This document shows, piece after piece, positions 43,877-52,602 of a DNA stretch of 64,000 nt. The stretch's first letter is position 1. Every line of letters begins with the position of its first letter. Location of the stretch: NCBI RefSeq assembly GCF_041537925.1, contig NZ_JBGOSH010000001.1, positions 62,001 through 126,000 on the forward strand. The letters are read 5' to 3'. The notes beneath the pieces were generated by a model that was not told the origin of the DNA, did no database searches, and saw nothing but the letters and a program-made list of their open reading frames with translations. The position numbers and the translations under genes are program-made. This DNA is from Ruegeria_C sp041537925 (GTDB taxonomy: Bacteria > Pseudomonadota > Alphaproteobacteria > Rhodobacterales > Rhodobacteraceae).

Positions 43877-44002
43877 ATGCAGACACTTCAACATTCCTAT
43901 CGCGGGCTAAGCCTGCTTTTTGAACTGAACTGGGACCGCCTGCTGTTTGTGGGCGCGCTTGGGGCAGGTCTCGCCATGGGCGCTTATCTCAACAGTTTCT
44001 GA
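43877..44002 (+). CDS. 41-residue membrane microprotein between rseP and bamA
   Basis: ATG 43877 to TGA 44002 encodes MQTLQHSYRGLSLLF, then ELNWDRLLFVGALGAG and a tail MGAYLNSF: one amphipathic/membrane helix. TTTGGGGG precedes the start, and a terminator follows 23 bp after the stop, framing it as a real transcription unit. Not a known RseP or Bam partner; function unknown. Confidence 0.6.
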   Translation: MQTLQHSYRGLSLLFELNWDRLLFVGALGAGLAMGAYLNSF

Positions 44003-44024
44003 TTCTCGGGCTCTGATTTCCAAG

Positions 44025-44065
44025 AAAGGCACGTGAACCGCAGGGTTGCGTGCCTTTGGTGTTTT
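44025..44065 (+). terminator. Terminator upstream of bamA
   Basis: AAAGGCACG (44025-44033) pairs with CGTGCCTTT (44049-44057), with an inner AACC/GGTT extension, followed by GGTGTTTTG. It separates rseP and the microprotein from bamA, so bamA likely has its own promoter in the 65 bp that remain. Confidence 0.75.
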
Positions 44066-44131
44066 GACAACTCGCTTCAATCCCGCTAGTGAAAAGCAAA
44101 AATAGCGGTTTGAAATCGGGTAGTACAAAAA

Positions 44132-46492
44132 ATGAAGACTGGCACGGGGACGGGTACATCCTGCGGCGGAGCACGGGGCAGCGGCAATATGTTGTGGCGC
44201 GCGCTGGCTGCGATTTTCTTTTTGACGACAACGGCTTTTGTAACCCTGCCGGATATGGCAGCGGCGCAAACCTATGTCTTCAATTCGGTCCAGGTCGAGG
44301 GCAACGAACGGATCGAAACCTCGACCATCATCACCCGCACGGGAATCGAACGTGGCAAGGAAGTCAGCGCGGGCCAGCTCAACGATGCCGTGCAGCGGGT
44401 TCTTGACAGTGGCGTATTTGAAACAGTCGAGATGATCCCGCGCGGCAGCACCTTGATCGTGAAGGTCGCGGAATACCCGACGATCAACCAGATCAGCTTC
44501 GAAGGCAACAAGCGGATCAAGAACGAAGTGCTGACCGAAGTTGTATCCTCGGAATCGCGCCGTGTGTACACGCCTGAGCAGGCTGAACGGGATGCTGTTG
44601 CGATCTCGGATGTCTATTCGGCGCGAGGGCGTATTGCCGCAACGGTTGTCCCGCGCATCATCCGCCGCAATGACAATCGTGTCGATCTGGTCTTCGAGAT
44701 CGCCGAAGGCGAAACGATCGAAGTTGAGCGGATCAGTTTTGTCGGCAACCGCAACTATTCCGACCGCCGCCTGCGCCGCGTGCTTGAAACCAAACAAGCC
44801 GGTTTGCTGCGGACTTTCATTCAGGCTGACACGTTCATTGCCGACCGGATCGAGTTCGACAAACAGGTTCTGCGCGACTTTTACCTGTCGCGCGGCTATG
44901 TCGATTTCCGCGTGAACAGTTCCAACGTGGAATTCACCCGCGAGCGCGACGCGTTCTTCCTTGTTCTCAACGTTACCGAAGGCCAGCAATTCTCGTTTGG
45001 TCAGGTCACCGTGTCCAGCGAGATCGCGGGCGTTGATCCCGCGCCCTATCTGGAGGCGATCAAGGTCCGCCCGGGGGTGATCTATTCCCCGTCGCTGGTG
45101 GACAATGAAATCGCGCGCCTTGAAAAGCTGGGCCTGCGCAACGGAGTAGATTTCCTGCGGGTCGAACCCCGGATCACTCGCAATGACCGCGACCTGAGCC
45201 TGGATATCGATTTCGCGCTGGTGCGTGGACCGCGCATCTTTGTCGAGCGGATCGATATCGAGGGCAACACTACAACCCTGGACCGGGTGATCCGCAACCA
45301 GTTCCGGACGGTCGAGGGCGACCCCTTCAACCCGCGTGAAATCCGCGAGAGCGCGGAACGGATCCGTGCTCTGGGCTTCTTCGCCAATTCCGATGTGGAA
45401 ACCCGCGAAGGCTCTACCCCGGACCGGGTTATTGTCGATGTGGATGTCGAAGAGCAGCCGACCGGCTCGCTCAACCTCGGCGGTAACTACTCGGCGGCGG
45501 ACGGGTTTGGTCTGGCGATTGGATTGACAGAAAACAACTTCCTAGGCCGGGGACAGAGTGTATCGCTGAATCTTTCAACGGCGCAGGAATCAGAGCGCTA
45601 TACCTTCAGTTTCTCCGAACCCAACCTTCTGGGGCGTGACCTGCGTGGTGATCTGGATCTTGGATATGCCGCGCGCGATTCGAGTTTTTCGAACTACGAT
45701 ACCAGACGTGTCTTCTTCACGCCCGGCGTGACATTTCCGATTGGCGAATTGTCCTCAATGCAGTTGCGTTATGACTGGGGCCAGAGTGAAATGCGCAACC
45801 GGGGGTCTCAGCCGGTAGGGGCGGTCATCGCCTCGGAAATCGCCGAGGGCAAGCGGACTGCCAGCGGGTTGGGGGTGAGCTATGTCTATGACAGCCGTCG
45901 CAGCGGGCTTGATCCCACGGCAGGTGTTCTGTTCCGGGCCGATGTGGACGCGGCGGGGCTTGGTGGAGATGACAAATTTGTCAAGGCAAAGGTCACCAGC
46001 ACAGCGCAGCGCCTGGTTTTGAGCGAAGAGGTGACCCTGAAGGCAACTGTCGAGCTTGGCGCTTTCCACTGGCTTGGCGATGGCAACAGCCGCACGATCG
46101 ACCGTTTTCTGCTGGGGCCGCGCACCTTCCGCGGGTTCGAGCCAGCGGGCATCGGCCCTCGCGATCTGTCCAACAATGTGGATGATGCCATCGGCGGCAA
46201 CTATTACGCAGTTGCACGGCTCGAGGCCGATTTCCCGCTCGGACTGCCCGAAGAATACGGGATCCGTGGTGGGTTGTTCTACGATCTGGGCAACCTGTGG
46301 AATATCGATGATGTGAATACCACCGGCGCCTCTATCGTCGGGGGAAGCGGGTCGCTCCGGCAAGTGGTCGGTTTCTCGGTCCTCTGGACAACCCCTTTTG
46401 GCCCGCTGCGCTTTAACTTTTCAAAGGCGCTTCAGAAAGAGGACTTCGACAAGGAGCAGAGTTTCGACGTGACCCTGCAGGCGCGGTTCTGA
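44132..46492 (+). CDS. bamA: Outer-membrane assembly factor BamA
   Basis: 786 residues. A signal peptide ends near MAAAQ; five POTRA domains (about 45-440) are visible as repeated segments beginning FNSVQVEGNERIE; the C-terminal barrel (about 440-786) has the RGFEPAGIGPRD loop motif and ends VTLQARF. It inserts beta-barrel proteins into the outer membrane. The N-terminus is odd (Gly/Thr-rich 19 residues before MLWRALAAIFF); a start at 44189 would give a cleaner signal peptide. Confidence 0.96.
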   Translation: MKTGTGTGTSCGGARGSGNMLWRALAAIFFLTTTAFVTLPDMAAAQTYVFNSVQVEGNERIETSTIITRTGIERGKEVSAGQLNDAVQRVLDSGVFETVEMIPRGSTLIVKVAEYPTINQISFEGNKRIKNEVLTEVVSSESRRVYTPEQAERDAVAISDVYSARGRIAATVVPRIIRRNDNRVDLVFEIAEGETIEVERISFVGNRNYSDRRLRRVLETKQAGLLRTFIQADTFIADRIEFDKQVLRDFYLSRGYVDFRVNSSNVEFTRERDAFFLVLNVTEGQQFSFGQVTVSSEIAGVDPAPYLEAIKVRPGVIYSPSLVDNEIARLEKLGLRNGVDFLRVEPRITRNDRDLSLDIDFALVRGPRIFVERIDIEGNTTTLDRVIRNQFRTVEGDPFNPREIRESAERIRALGFFANSDVETREGSTPDRVIVDVDVEEQPTGSLNLGGNYSAADGFGLAIGLTENNFLGRGQSVSLNLSTAQESERYTFSFSEPNLLGRDLRGDLDLGYAARDSSFSNYDTRRVFFTPGVTFPIGELSSMQLRYDWGQSEMRNRGSQPVGAVIASEIAEGKRTASGLGVSYVYDSRRSGLDPTAGVLFRADVDAAGLGGDDKFVKAKVTSTAQRLVLSEEVTLKATVELGAFHWLGDGNSRTIDRFLLGPRTFRGFEPAGIGPRDLSNNVDDAIGGNYYAVARLEADFPLGLPEEYGIRGGLFYDLGNLWNIDDVNTTGASIVGGSGSLRQVVGFSVLWTTPFGPLRFNFSKALQKEDFDKEQSFDVTLQARF

Positions 46493-46498
46493 TCCCGG

Positions 46499-47077
46499 AT
46501 GGTGCTTGGGCGCAGATCCGGCCTGGGCGCTGCGCTGGCAATGACAGTGGCGCTGCTCTTCGGGGCGCCACCGGCGGCGGCACAGGATACTGGCCTGCCC
46601 ACCGGCCAGATCCTGACCATTTCCGCCGACCGGCTTTTTGCCGATTCTAATTTCGGTCAACGTGTGCTCAGCGAATTGGAGGCCGAGGGCATTGTTCTTT
46701 CCGCCGAGAACGAGCGCATCATTGCAGAGTTGAGCCGCGAGGAAGAATCGTTGACCGAGCGCCGCGCCACAACCGACCCGCAAGCCTTCCGCGCGCTGGC
46801 CGATGCCTTTGACAAGAAGGTAGAAGAACACCGCGCCAACCAGAAGGCCAAGCTTGATGCGCTGACGCTGAACCGTGAGAAGGCGCGCGCGGTGTTCTTT
46901 GAGGCCGTCCGCCCGGTACTGGAAACGCTGATGCGGGATACCGGCGCGGGCGTCATTCTGGAACGCTCGGATGTTTTCCTGAGCGCCAATGCCACGGACA
47001 TCACCGCCGACGCCATCGCTCGGATCAACGAGGCGATCGGCGATGGTGCGGATCTGGAAATCCAGATCGAGCGCTAG
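46499..47077 (+). CDS. skp: OmpH/Skp-family periplasmic chaperone
   Basis: 192 residues with a signal peptide ending at AAAQDT, a strand segment ILTISADRLFADSNFG, and a long charged helical hairpin (about 60-140) typical of Skp prongs. It escorts unfolded outer-membrane proteins to BamA. 6 bp after bamA. The usual next gene lpxD is missing; fabZ follows. Confidence 0.9.
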   Translation: MVLGRRSGLGAALAMTVALLFGAPPAAAQDTGLPTGQILTISADRLFADSNFGQRVLSELEAEGIVLSAENERIIAELSREEESLTERRATTDPQAFRALADAFDKKVEEHRANQKAKLDALTLNREKARAVFFEAVRPVLETLMRDTGAGVILERSDVFLSANATDITADAIARINEAIGDGADLEIQIER

Positions 47078-47147
47078 CTTGCTTGCTCAAACGGGCGTCT
47101 GTTGCTAGTGACGCCCCAACAAGAATGAACCACGGGACGACCGCGCA

Positions 47148-47621
47148 ATGACATCAGAGACCAAGAGCGCCGATATTCAACTGATCCAGCGTATTCTGCC
47201 GCACCGCTATCCCTTTCTTCTGGTCGATAAGGTGGTGGATATTGACGGCTTTGCCTCATCGCGCGGGATCAAGAACGTCACCATGAACGAGCCGCATTTT
47301 CAGGGCCATTTTCCCGGCACTCCGATAATGCCAGGCGTGACGATCATCGAGGCGATGGCACAGACGGCGGGCGTTATGCTGGGGGTTGGCTTCGATGTGA
47401 TCGATACCGAATTGCTGATCTATTTCATGTCCATCGACAAGTGCAAGTTCCGTCGCAAGGTGGTGCCCGGCGACGTGATGGAGATGCATGTCCAGACCGT
47501 GCGCGGCAAGAAGGGCGGCAAGATCTTCAAGTTCAGCGGCCTGGCCACGGTCGAGGGCGAAGTGGCGGCGCAAGCCGAGTTTTCTGCCTATGTTGACTGG
47601 GACATGGAAAAGACCACATGA
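47148..47621 (+). CDS. fabZ: 3-hydroxyacyl-ACP dehydratase FabZ
   Basis: 157 residues, hot-dog fold. ILPHRYPFLLVDKVVD at the N-terminus and the catalytic HFQGHFPGTPIMPGV (histidine) with IIEAMAQTAGV (glutamate). It dehydrates beta-hydroxyacyl-ACP in fatty acid synthesis and competes with LpxA for the same substrate pool. 4-bp overlap with lpxA. Confidence 0.96.
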   Translation: MTSETKSADIQLIQRILPHRYPFLLVDKVVDIDGFASSRGIKNVTMNEPHFQGHFPGTPIMPGVTIIEAMAQTAGVMLGVGFDVIDTELLIYFMSIDKCKFRRKVVPGDVMEMHVQTVRGKKGGKIFKFSGLATVEGEVAAQAEFSAYVDWDMEKTT

Positions 47622-48403
47622 GCGGCATCCACCCCAGCGCCATCATCGAAGAGGGCGCGCAGATCGGCCAGGACTGCGTCATCGGCCCATTCTGTGTGGT
47701 CGGGTCGCAGGTGAAACTCTGCGACCGGGTCGAGCTCAAGTCCCATGTGGTGGTGACCGGCGATACCGAGATCGGCGACGATACGGTGATTTTCAATTTC
47801 TCGGTGATCGGAGAGATCCCACAGGATCTGAAATTCGGCGGTGAAAACACTTCGCTGGAGATTGGCAAGCGTAACCGCATCCGGGAACACGTGACGGTCA
47901 ATACAGGGACCGAAGGCGGCGGCGGGGTGACCCGGATCGGCGATGACTGCCTGCTGATGGCAGGCGTTCATGTGGCGCATGACGTGCAGATCGGCAACCG
48001 GGTCATCATGGTCAATCATTCCGGGGCGGCGGGACATTGCGTGGTCGAAGACGACGTGATCGTCGGCGGCATTTCCGGACTGCATCAATGGGTGCGGGTG
48101 GGGCGCGGCGCGATCATCGGCGCGCTGACCATGGTGCCCAATGACGTGATCCCTTATGGCCTAGTGCAGGCGCAGCGCGGGCGGCTTGACGGGTTGAACC
48201 TTGTCGGTCTCAAGCGGCGTGGCTTGTCGCGGGCCGATATCTCGGCCCTACGCGCGGCCTTTAAGGAACTGTCCGAAGGAGACGGCACCTTCCAGGATCG
48301 TGCAAAGCGCCTGGGCGAAAGCAGCGACAGCGAGTATGTTCAGCAGATCGTTGATTTCGTGACCGGGCAGAGCGACCGGTCCTTCTTGACGCCGGAGCGC
48401 TGA
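47618..48403 (+). CDS. lpxA: UDP-N-acetylglucosamine acyltransferase
   Basis: 261 residues built of hexapeptide repeats of the left-handed beta-helix, beginning IHPSAIIEEGAQIG. VNHSGAAGHCVV contains the catalytic-region histidine, and GLNLVGLKRRGLS is the usual C-terminal link. First enzyme of lipid A synthesis. Confidence 0.96.
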   Translation: MSGIHPSAIIEEGAQIGQDCVIGPFCVVGSQVKLCDRVELKSHVVVTGDTEIGDDTVIFNFSVIGEIPQDLKFGGENTSLEIGKRNRIREHVTVNTGTEGGGGVTRIGDDCLLMAGVHVAHDVQIGNRVIMVNHSGAAGHCVVEDDVIVGGISGLHQWVRVGRGAIIGALTMVPNDVIPYGLVQAQRGRLDGLNLVGLKRRGLSRADISALRAAFKELSEGDGTFQDRAKRLGESSDSEYVQQIVDFVTGQSDRSFLTPER

Positions 48404-48406
48404 GCC

Positions 48407-49201
48407 ATGCTGGCGCTGATTGCCGGAACCGGGGGCTTGCCTGACGAAATCGTCGCGCGGCTGCCCGAGCGGCCTTATATCTGCGCGATGGAGCCGTTCC
48501 TGCCGGACCATTTGAACGTGGACCGCCCCTTTGTCGTCGAACAGCTTGGCACACTGATTGCGGAGCTCAAAGACAGGGGCGTGACAGCGATCTGCATGGC
48601 GGGCGCGGTCGGGCGACCTCCGATCGATCCGTCACGCATCGATGCCGCCACCATGCCGCTGGTGCCGGTGCTGCAGCAGGCGATCCTGTCCGGCGATGAC
48701 AGCGCCCTGCGCGCGATCATCGGAATTTTCGAAGAGGCCGGACTGACCCTGCGCGCCGCGCATGAGATTGCGCCGGACCTGTTGCCGCCGCTGGGCACGC
48801 TGACCGAGGCACAGCCGGGCGAGGGTGATCTGCGCGATGCCGATCGTGGTACCGGCGTGGTGCGCGCGATGAGCGCCGCCGATATCGGGCAGGCCTGCGT
48901 GGTGGCCAAGGGGCAGGCGCTGGCGATCGAAGGGATTTATGGCACCGCCTGGATGCTGCAATCGCTTACCCAGCGCCCGGATGCGGGCGGTGGCATCCTG
49001 TTCAAGGCGCCGAAACCCGGTCAGGACCGGCGCGCCGATCTGCCGACAATCGGCCCCGACACCGTAACCGGCGCCGTTGCCGCCGGTCTCTCCGGGATCG
49101 TGATCGAAAAGGGCGGCGTGATCGTGCTGGAGCGTGACCGGGTCGTCGAAGAGTGCAACCGGCTCGGCCTGTTTCTGACCGTGCGCGAACGGACCGCCTG
49201 A
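48407..49201 (+). CDS. lpxI: UDP-2,3-diacylglucosamine pyrophosphatase LpxI
   Basis: 264 residues of the LpxI (DUF1009) family: LALIAGTGGLPDEIV at the start, then CMAGAVGRPPIDPSRID and TGAVAAGLSGIVIEKGG. It replaces LpxH in many alphaproteobacteria and yields lipid X. The stop overlaps the lpxB start by 1 bp. Confidence 0.94.
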   Translation: MLALIAGTGGLPDEIVARLPERPYICAMEPFLPDHLNVDRPFVVEQLGTLIAELKDRGVTAICMAGAVGRPPIDPSRIDAATMPLVPVLQQAILSGDDSALRAIIGIFEEAGLTLRAAHEIAPDLLPPLGTLTEAQPGEGDLRDADRGTGVVRAMSAADIGQACVVAKGQALAIEGIYGTAWMLQSLTQRPDAGGGILFKAPKPGQDRRADLPTIGPDTVTGAVAAGLSGIVIEKGGVIVLERDRVVEECNRLGLFLTVRERTA

Positions 49202-50358
49202 TGCAGGTCTTCATCCTTGCGGGCGAGCCCTCGGGGGACCGGCTAGGCGGGGCGCTGATGCAGGGGCTGCAACAGTTGGAGCCAGACGTGCGCTTCGAGG
49301 GGATCGGCGGGCCGATGATGACGGGGCAGGGGCTGCAGAGCCGCTTTCCGATGTCGGAGCTCAGCGTCATGGGTCTGACCGAGGTGCTACCGAAATTCTT
49401 CCACCTCAAGCGCCGCATCGCCGAGACGGCTCAGGCGGTGCTTGAAATGAAGCCGGATGTGCTGATCACCATCGACAGCCCCGATTTCAGTCTGCGCGTG
49501 GCCAAACTGGTCAAGGCACAAAGCACGATCCGCACCGTGCACTACGTGGCTCCCAGCGTCTGGGCCTGGCGGCCGGCGCGCGCGAACAAGATGGCCAAGG
49601 TGATCGACCATGTTCTGGCCCTGCTGCCCTTTGAGCCGCCCTATATGGAGCGCGCCGGGATGGAATGCGACTTTGTTGGCCATCCCGTGGCCGCCGATCC
49701 GGTGGCCAGTGCAGACGAGATCGCTGCGCTGCGGGCGGAACTGGATCTGGGTGATGCGCCTGTGTTGCTGGCCTTGCCGGGTTCGCGACGGGGCGAGATC
49801 GAGCGGCTCGCGCCGGTCTTTGGCGCCGCTCTACAGGTCTTTCTGAAAGATCGGCCCGAGATGCGCGTACTTGTTCCGGCGGTGCCGCATGTGGTTGATC
49901 TTGTGCAGGCGCAGGTCGCCGACTGGCCGGGTCGCCCTGTCATCCTCGACCCGCGTGGGATCGACAGCGACGTTGCCGCGACGCGCAAGCGTGCGGGTTT
50001 TGCCATGGCCGATCTGGCGCTGGCGGCCTCGGGCACAGTCTCGCTGGAATTGGCGGCGCAGAACACACCGATGGTGATTGCCTACAAGCTGAGCTGGCTC
50101 ACCCAGAAGATCGCCGAACGGATGGTCAAGCTGGATACGGTCACGCTGGTCAATCTGGTCAGCGAAACCCGCGTTGTGCCGGAATGCCTCGGCCCCGAAT
50201 GCACCCCGGACAATGTCGCCGCCGCGCTTGCGGCGTTGCAGGCCGACGCCTCGGGGCAGTCTGCAGCCATGGCGCTGACGATGGAGCGTCTGGGCCGCGG
50301 TGGAGAAGCACCGGGTCTGCGCGCCGCCCACGCCGTGTTGGACCGGCTGCAAGGCTGA
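49201..50358 (+). CDS. lpxB: Lipid A disaccharide synthase
   Basis: 385 residues of glycosyltransferase family 19. Starts MQVFILAGEPSGDRLGG; later DSPDFSLRVAKLVK, YVAPSVWAWRPAR and ASGTVSLELAAQNTPMVIAYK match LpxB. It condenses UDP-diacylglucosamine with lipid X. Both ends overlap neighbours by 1 bp (TGATG). Confidence 0.96.
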   Translation: MQVFILAGEPSGDRLGGALMQGLQQLEPDVRFEGIGGPMMTGQGLQSRFPMSELSVMGLTEVLPKFFHLKRRIAETAQAVLEMKPDVLITIDSPDFSLRVAKLVKAQSTIRTVHYVAPSVWAWRPARANKMAKVIDHVLALLPFEPPYMERAGMECDFVGHPVAADPVASADEIAALRAELDLGDAPVLLALPGSRRGEIERLAPVFGAALQVFLKDRPEMRVLVPAVPHVVDLVQAQVADWPGRPVILDPRGIDSDVAATRKRAGFAMADLALAASGTVSLELAAQNTPMVIAYKLSWLTQKIAERMVKLDTVTLVNLVSETRVVPECLGPECTPDNVAAALAALQADASGQSAAMALTMERLGRGGEAPGLRAAHAVLDRLQG

Positions 50359-50942
50359 TGCTCGACCACCTGATCTTTGCGCTCTCTGCTGCGCTGGCGC
50401 AGGTGCTGACCAATCTCGACAATCTGGCGGCGCTGATTGCGCTGATGCTGGTGTCGGGTGCGGCGCGCTCGGTCGTCGGGTTTCTGCTGGCGCAACTGCT
50501 GATGCTGGCGGCGGCGATGGGTGTGGCTTTTGGCGTCAGTGACGCGGTACCGCATTGGGCGGGGTATCTGGGCGTCTTTCCTCTCGGGCTTGGACTTTGG
50601 GGATTGTGGCGGCAGTTTTCAGTGCGATCTGATGCGCCATCCTCGCCGCTGCCGGCTGGGGCATCGGTATTGGTGACAACGCTGCTGTTTCTCAGCCTCT
50701 CGGTGGACAGTTTCATGGTGATGGCGCCATTGCTGGCCGATTCTGCCCCCAGCTATCGCATCGCCGGACTGATCGGGGCCGTTCTGGCGGTTTGCGCTCT
50801 GGCGGTACTGGCGCTGGCCGGGGCCCGCGCCACTGGTGCCGCCGAGCGGATTGCCCGCCGGATGGAAAGGATCGTGCCCTATGTCATGATCTGCGCCGGG
50901 ATCTACATCCTCAGCAACAGCTGGACTGACGTGGTCCAGTAG
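50358..50942 (+). CDS. CadD-like membrane transporter
   Basis: 194 residues with about six membrane helices. TNLDNLAALIALML near the N-terminus and YLGVFPLGLGLWGLW resemble the cadmium-resistance (CadD) branch of the LysE superfamily. No metal-binding regulator is adjacent, so the substrate is uncertain; position behind lpxB may only be operon hitch-hiking. It converges with mnmA. Confidence 0.7.
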   Translation: MLDHLIFALSAALAQVLTNLDNLAALIALMLVSGAARSVVGFLLAQLLMLAAAMGVAFGVSDAVPHWAGYLGVFPLGLGLWGLWRQFSVRSDAPSSPLPAGASVLVTTLLFLSLSVDSFMVMAPLLADSAPSYRIAGLIGAVLAVCALAVLALAGARATGAAERIARRMERIVPYVMICAGIYILSNSWTDVVQ

Positions 50943-50949
50943 CGATGGT

Positions 50950-52095
50950 TCAGTAGCCGCGCCAGATCCAGCCGCCACCAAAGATGCGGCTGCCACCGGT
51001 TTTATAGAACACACAGGCCTGACCCGGCGAGATACCTTCCTCGGCGCTCAGCAATTCGACCTCGGCGGTGGTGTCGCTCAGCGGTCGGATCACCGCCTCG
51101 CGCGGGGGGCGGGTCGAGCGGACCTTGACCGAGACATGCCATTCGTCGCGGCTGGTGAACGGTTCATCCCCCAGCCAGTTGATCTCGCGCACCGGCACCG
51201 TGCGGGTGGCCAGCAACTCTTTCGGCCCGACGACGACCTGTTTGGCATCCACATCCAGCTTGACCACGTAAAGCGGTTCGCTGAGGCCCCCAATGCCCAA
51301 TCCCCGTCGCTGACCGATCGTGTAGTGAATGACACCCTCATGGCTACCCAGCACCCGGCCATCGGCATGCACGATCTCGCCCGGTTCCGCGGCGCCGGGG
51401 CGCAGCTTTTCGATCACGCTGGCATAGTTGCCATTGGGCACGAAACAGATGTCCTGACTGTCGGGCTTGTCAGCCACGGCCAGACCATACTGGGCTGCCA
51501 TCTCGCGCGTGGCATCCTTGGAGGGCAGGTGGCCCAGTGGAAAGCGCAGATAGTCCAGTTGCTCGGGCGTGGTCGAAAACAGGAAATAGGACTGATCGCG
51601 GTTGGCATCCTCAGCACTGTGCAGTTCCGGCCCGTTCGGTCCCATCTTGCGCTGGATATAGTGACCGGTGGCCATGCAGTCGGCCTCAAGATCCTTGGCG
51701 GTTTCCAGCAGGTCCTTGAACTTCACACGCTCATTGCAACGGATACAGGGCACCGGCGTGGCCCCGGCAAGGTAGCTGTCGGCGAACTCGTCGATCACCG
51801 CGTCCTTAAAGATGTTCTCATAATCAAGAACGTAGTGGGGAAAGCCGCGTTCCTCGGCCACCCGGCGCGCATCGTGAATGTCGATGCCCGCACAGCAGGC
51901 ACCTTTTTTGGCCAAGGCCGCGCCGTGGTCATAAAGCTGCAGCGTCACGCCCACCACGTCATAGCCCTGATCGGCCAGATAGGCAGCCACGACCGAGCTG
52001 TCGACACCGCCCGACATGGCCACGACCACCCGTGTTTCCGAGGGCGGTTTGGCGATGCCAAGCGAATTCAGTTGTGTGTCGTTGTCCAGCGCCAT
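50950..52095 (-). CDS. mnmA: tRNA-specific 2-thiouridylase MnmA
   Basis: 380 residues from ATG 52095 (MALDNDTQ). PP-loop SGGVDSS near 32-38; catalytic cysteines in CIRCNERVKF and SQDICFVPNG; GATPVP before the first. It thiolates U34 of Glu, Gln and Lys tRNAs. Divergent from sciP. Confidence 0.96.
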   Translation of the reverse strand: MALDNDTQLNSLGIAKPPSETRVVVAMSGGVDSSVVAAYLADQGYDVVGVTLQLYDHGAALAKKGACCAGIDIHDARRVAEERGFPHYVLDYENIFKDAVIDEFADSYLAGATPVPCIRCNERVKFKDLLETAKDLEADCMATGHYIQRKMGPNGPELHSAEDANRDQSYFLFSTTPEQLDYLRFPLGHLPSKDATREMAAQYGLAVADKPDSQDICFVPNGNYASVIEKLRPGAAEPGEIVHADGRVLGSHEGVIHYTIGQRRGLGIGGLSEPLYVVKLDVDAKQVVVGPKELLATRTVPVREINWLGDEPFTSRDEWHVSVKVRSTRPPREAVIRPLSDTTAEVELLSAEEGISPGQACVFYKTGGSRIFGGGWIWRGY

Positions 52096-52224
52096 CGGGC
52101 GACTCCTGCGGATCGGTGGAAGACCGGCAGAATATAGGAAAATCCTAGATACTCTCAAGAGGTGGTTTCATGCGCCGTTAAGTATGCTGCGCGACAGTTT
52201 ATGGGCCAAAAAGGGGATAAGGTG

Positions 52225-52515
52225 ATGTTTCTACGCAAGGTTGAAGGACCGAACTCGGTCACGCTGCCGGACGGCTCGATCATGACACGGTCCGATCTGC
52301 CGCCGGCAAATACCAGCAGATGGGTTGCATCCCGCAAATTCGCGGTCGTGCGGGGCGTGCTTTATGGTCTGATCACGCAATCGGAGGCGCAGAAAGCCTA
52401 TGGGTTGAGCGAAGAGGAATTCAATGGCTGGGTTGCCGCCGCAGCAACCCACGGAGAGGACGCTTTGAAGGTCACAGCATTGAAAAAATATAGACAACTT
52501 AAGGTTGATACATGA
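52225..52515 (+). CDS. sciP: CtrA inhibitor SciP (DUF1153)
   Basis: 96 residues from ATG 52225, with AAGG 5 bp ahead; an in-frame ATG 24 bp upstream is possible. Conserved DUF1153 features: GPNSVTLPDGSIMTRSDLPP, TSRWVASRKFAVVRGV, LSEEEFNGW, and the end ALKVTALKKYRQL. In Caulobacter SciP binds CtrA and blocks transcription of its targets. Here it lies 87 bp upstream of ctrA on the same strand. Confidence 0.92.
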   Translation: MFLRKVEGPNSVTLPDGSIMTRSDLPPANTSRWVASRKFAVVRGVLYGLITQSEAQKAYGLSEEEFNGWVAAAATHGEDALKVTALKKYRQLKVDT

Positions 52516-52529
52516 TAGTTTTATTATCG

Positions 52530-52545
52530 GTAACGTTGGATTAAC
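52530..52545 (+). promoter_or_regulatory. Candidate CtrA-binding site upstream of ctrA
   Basis: GTAA-CGTTGGA-TTAAC: the second half matches and the first differs by one base from the consensus TTAA-N7-TTAAC. It lies 58 bp before the ctrA ATG, suiting autoregulation. Confidence 0.5.
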
Positions 52546-52602
52546 CATTTTTGTCCACGGTGAACCCGAGAGCGAGTTTCTGTAGAACACGGAGAGCAGT
52601 GC

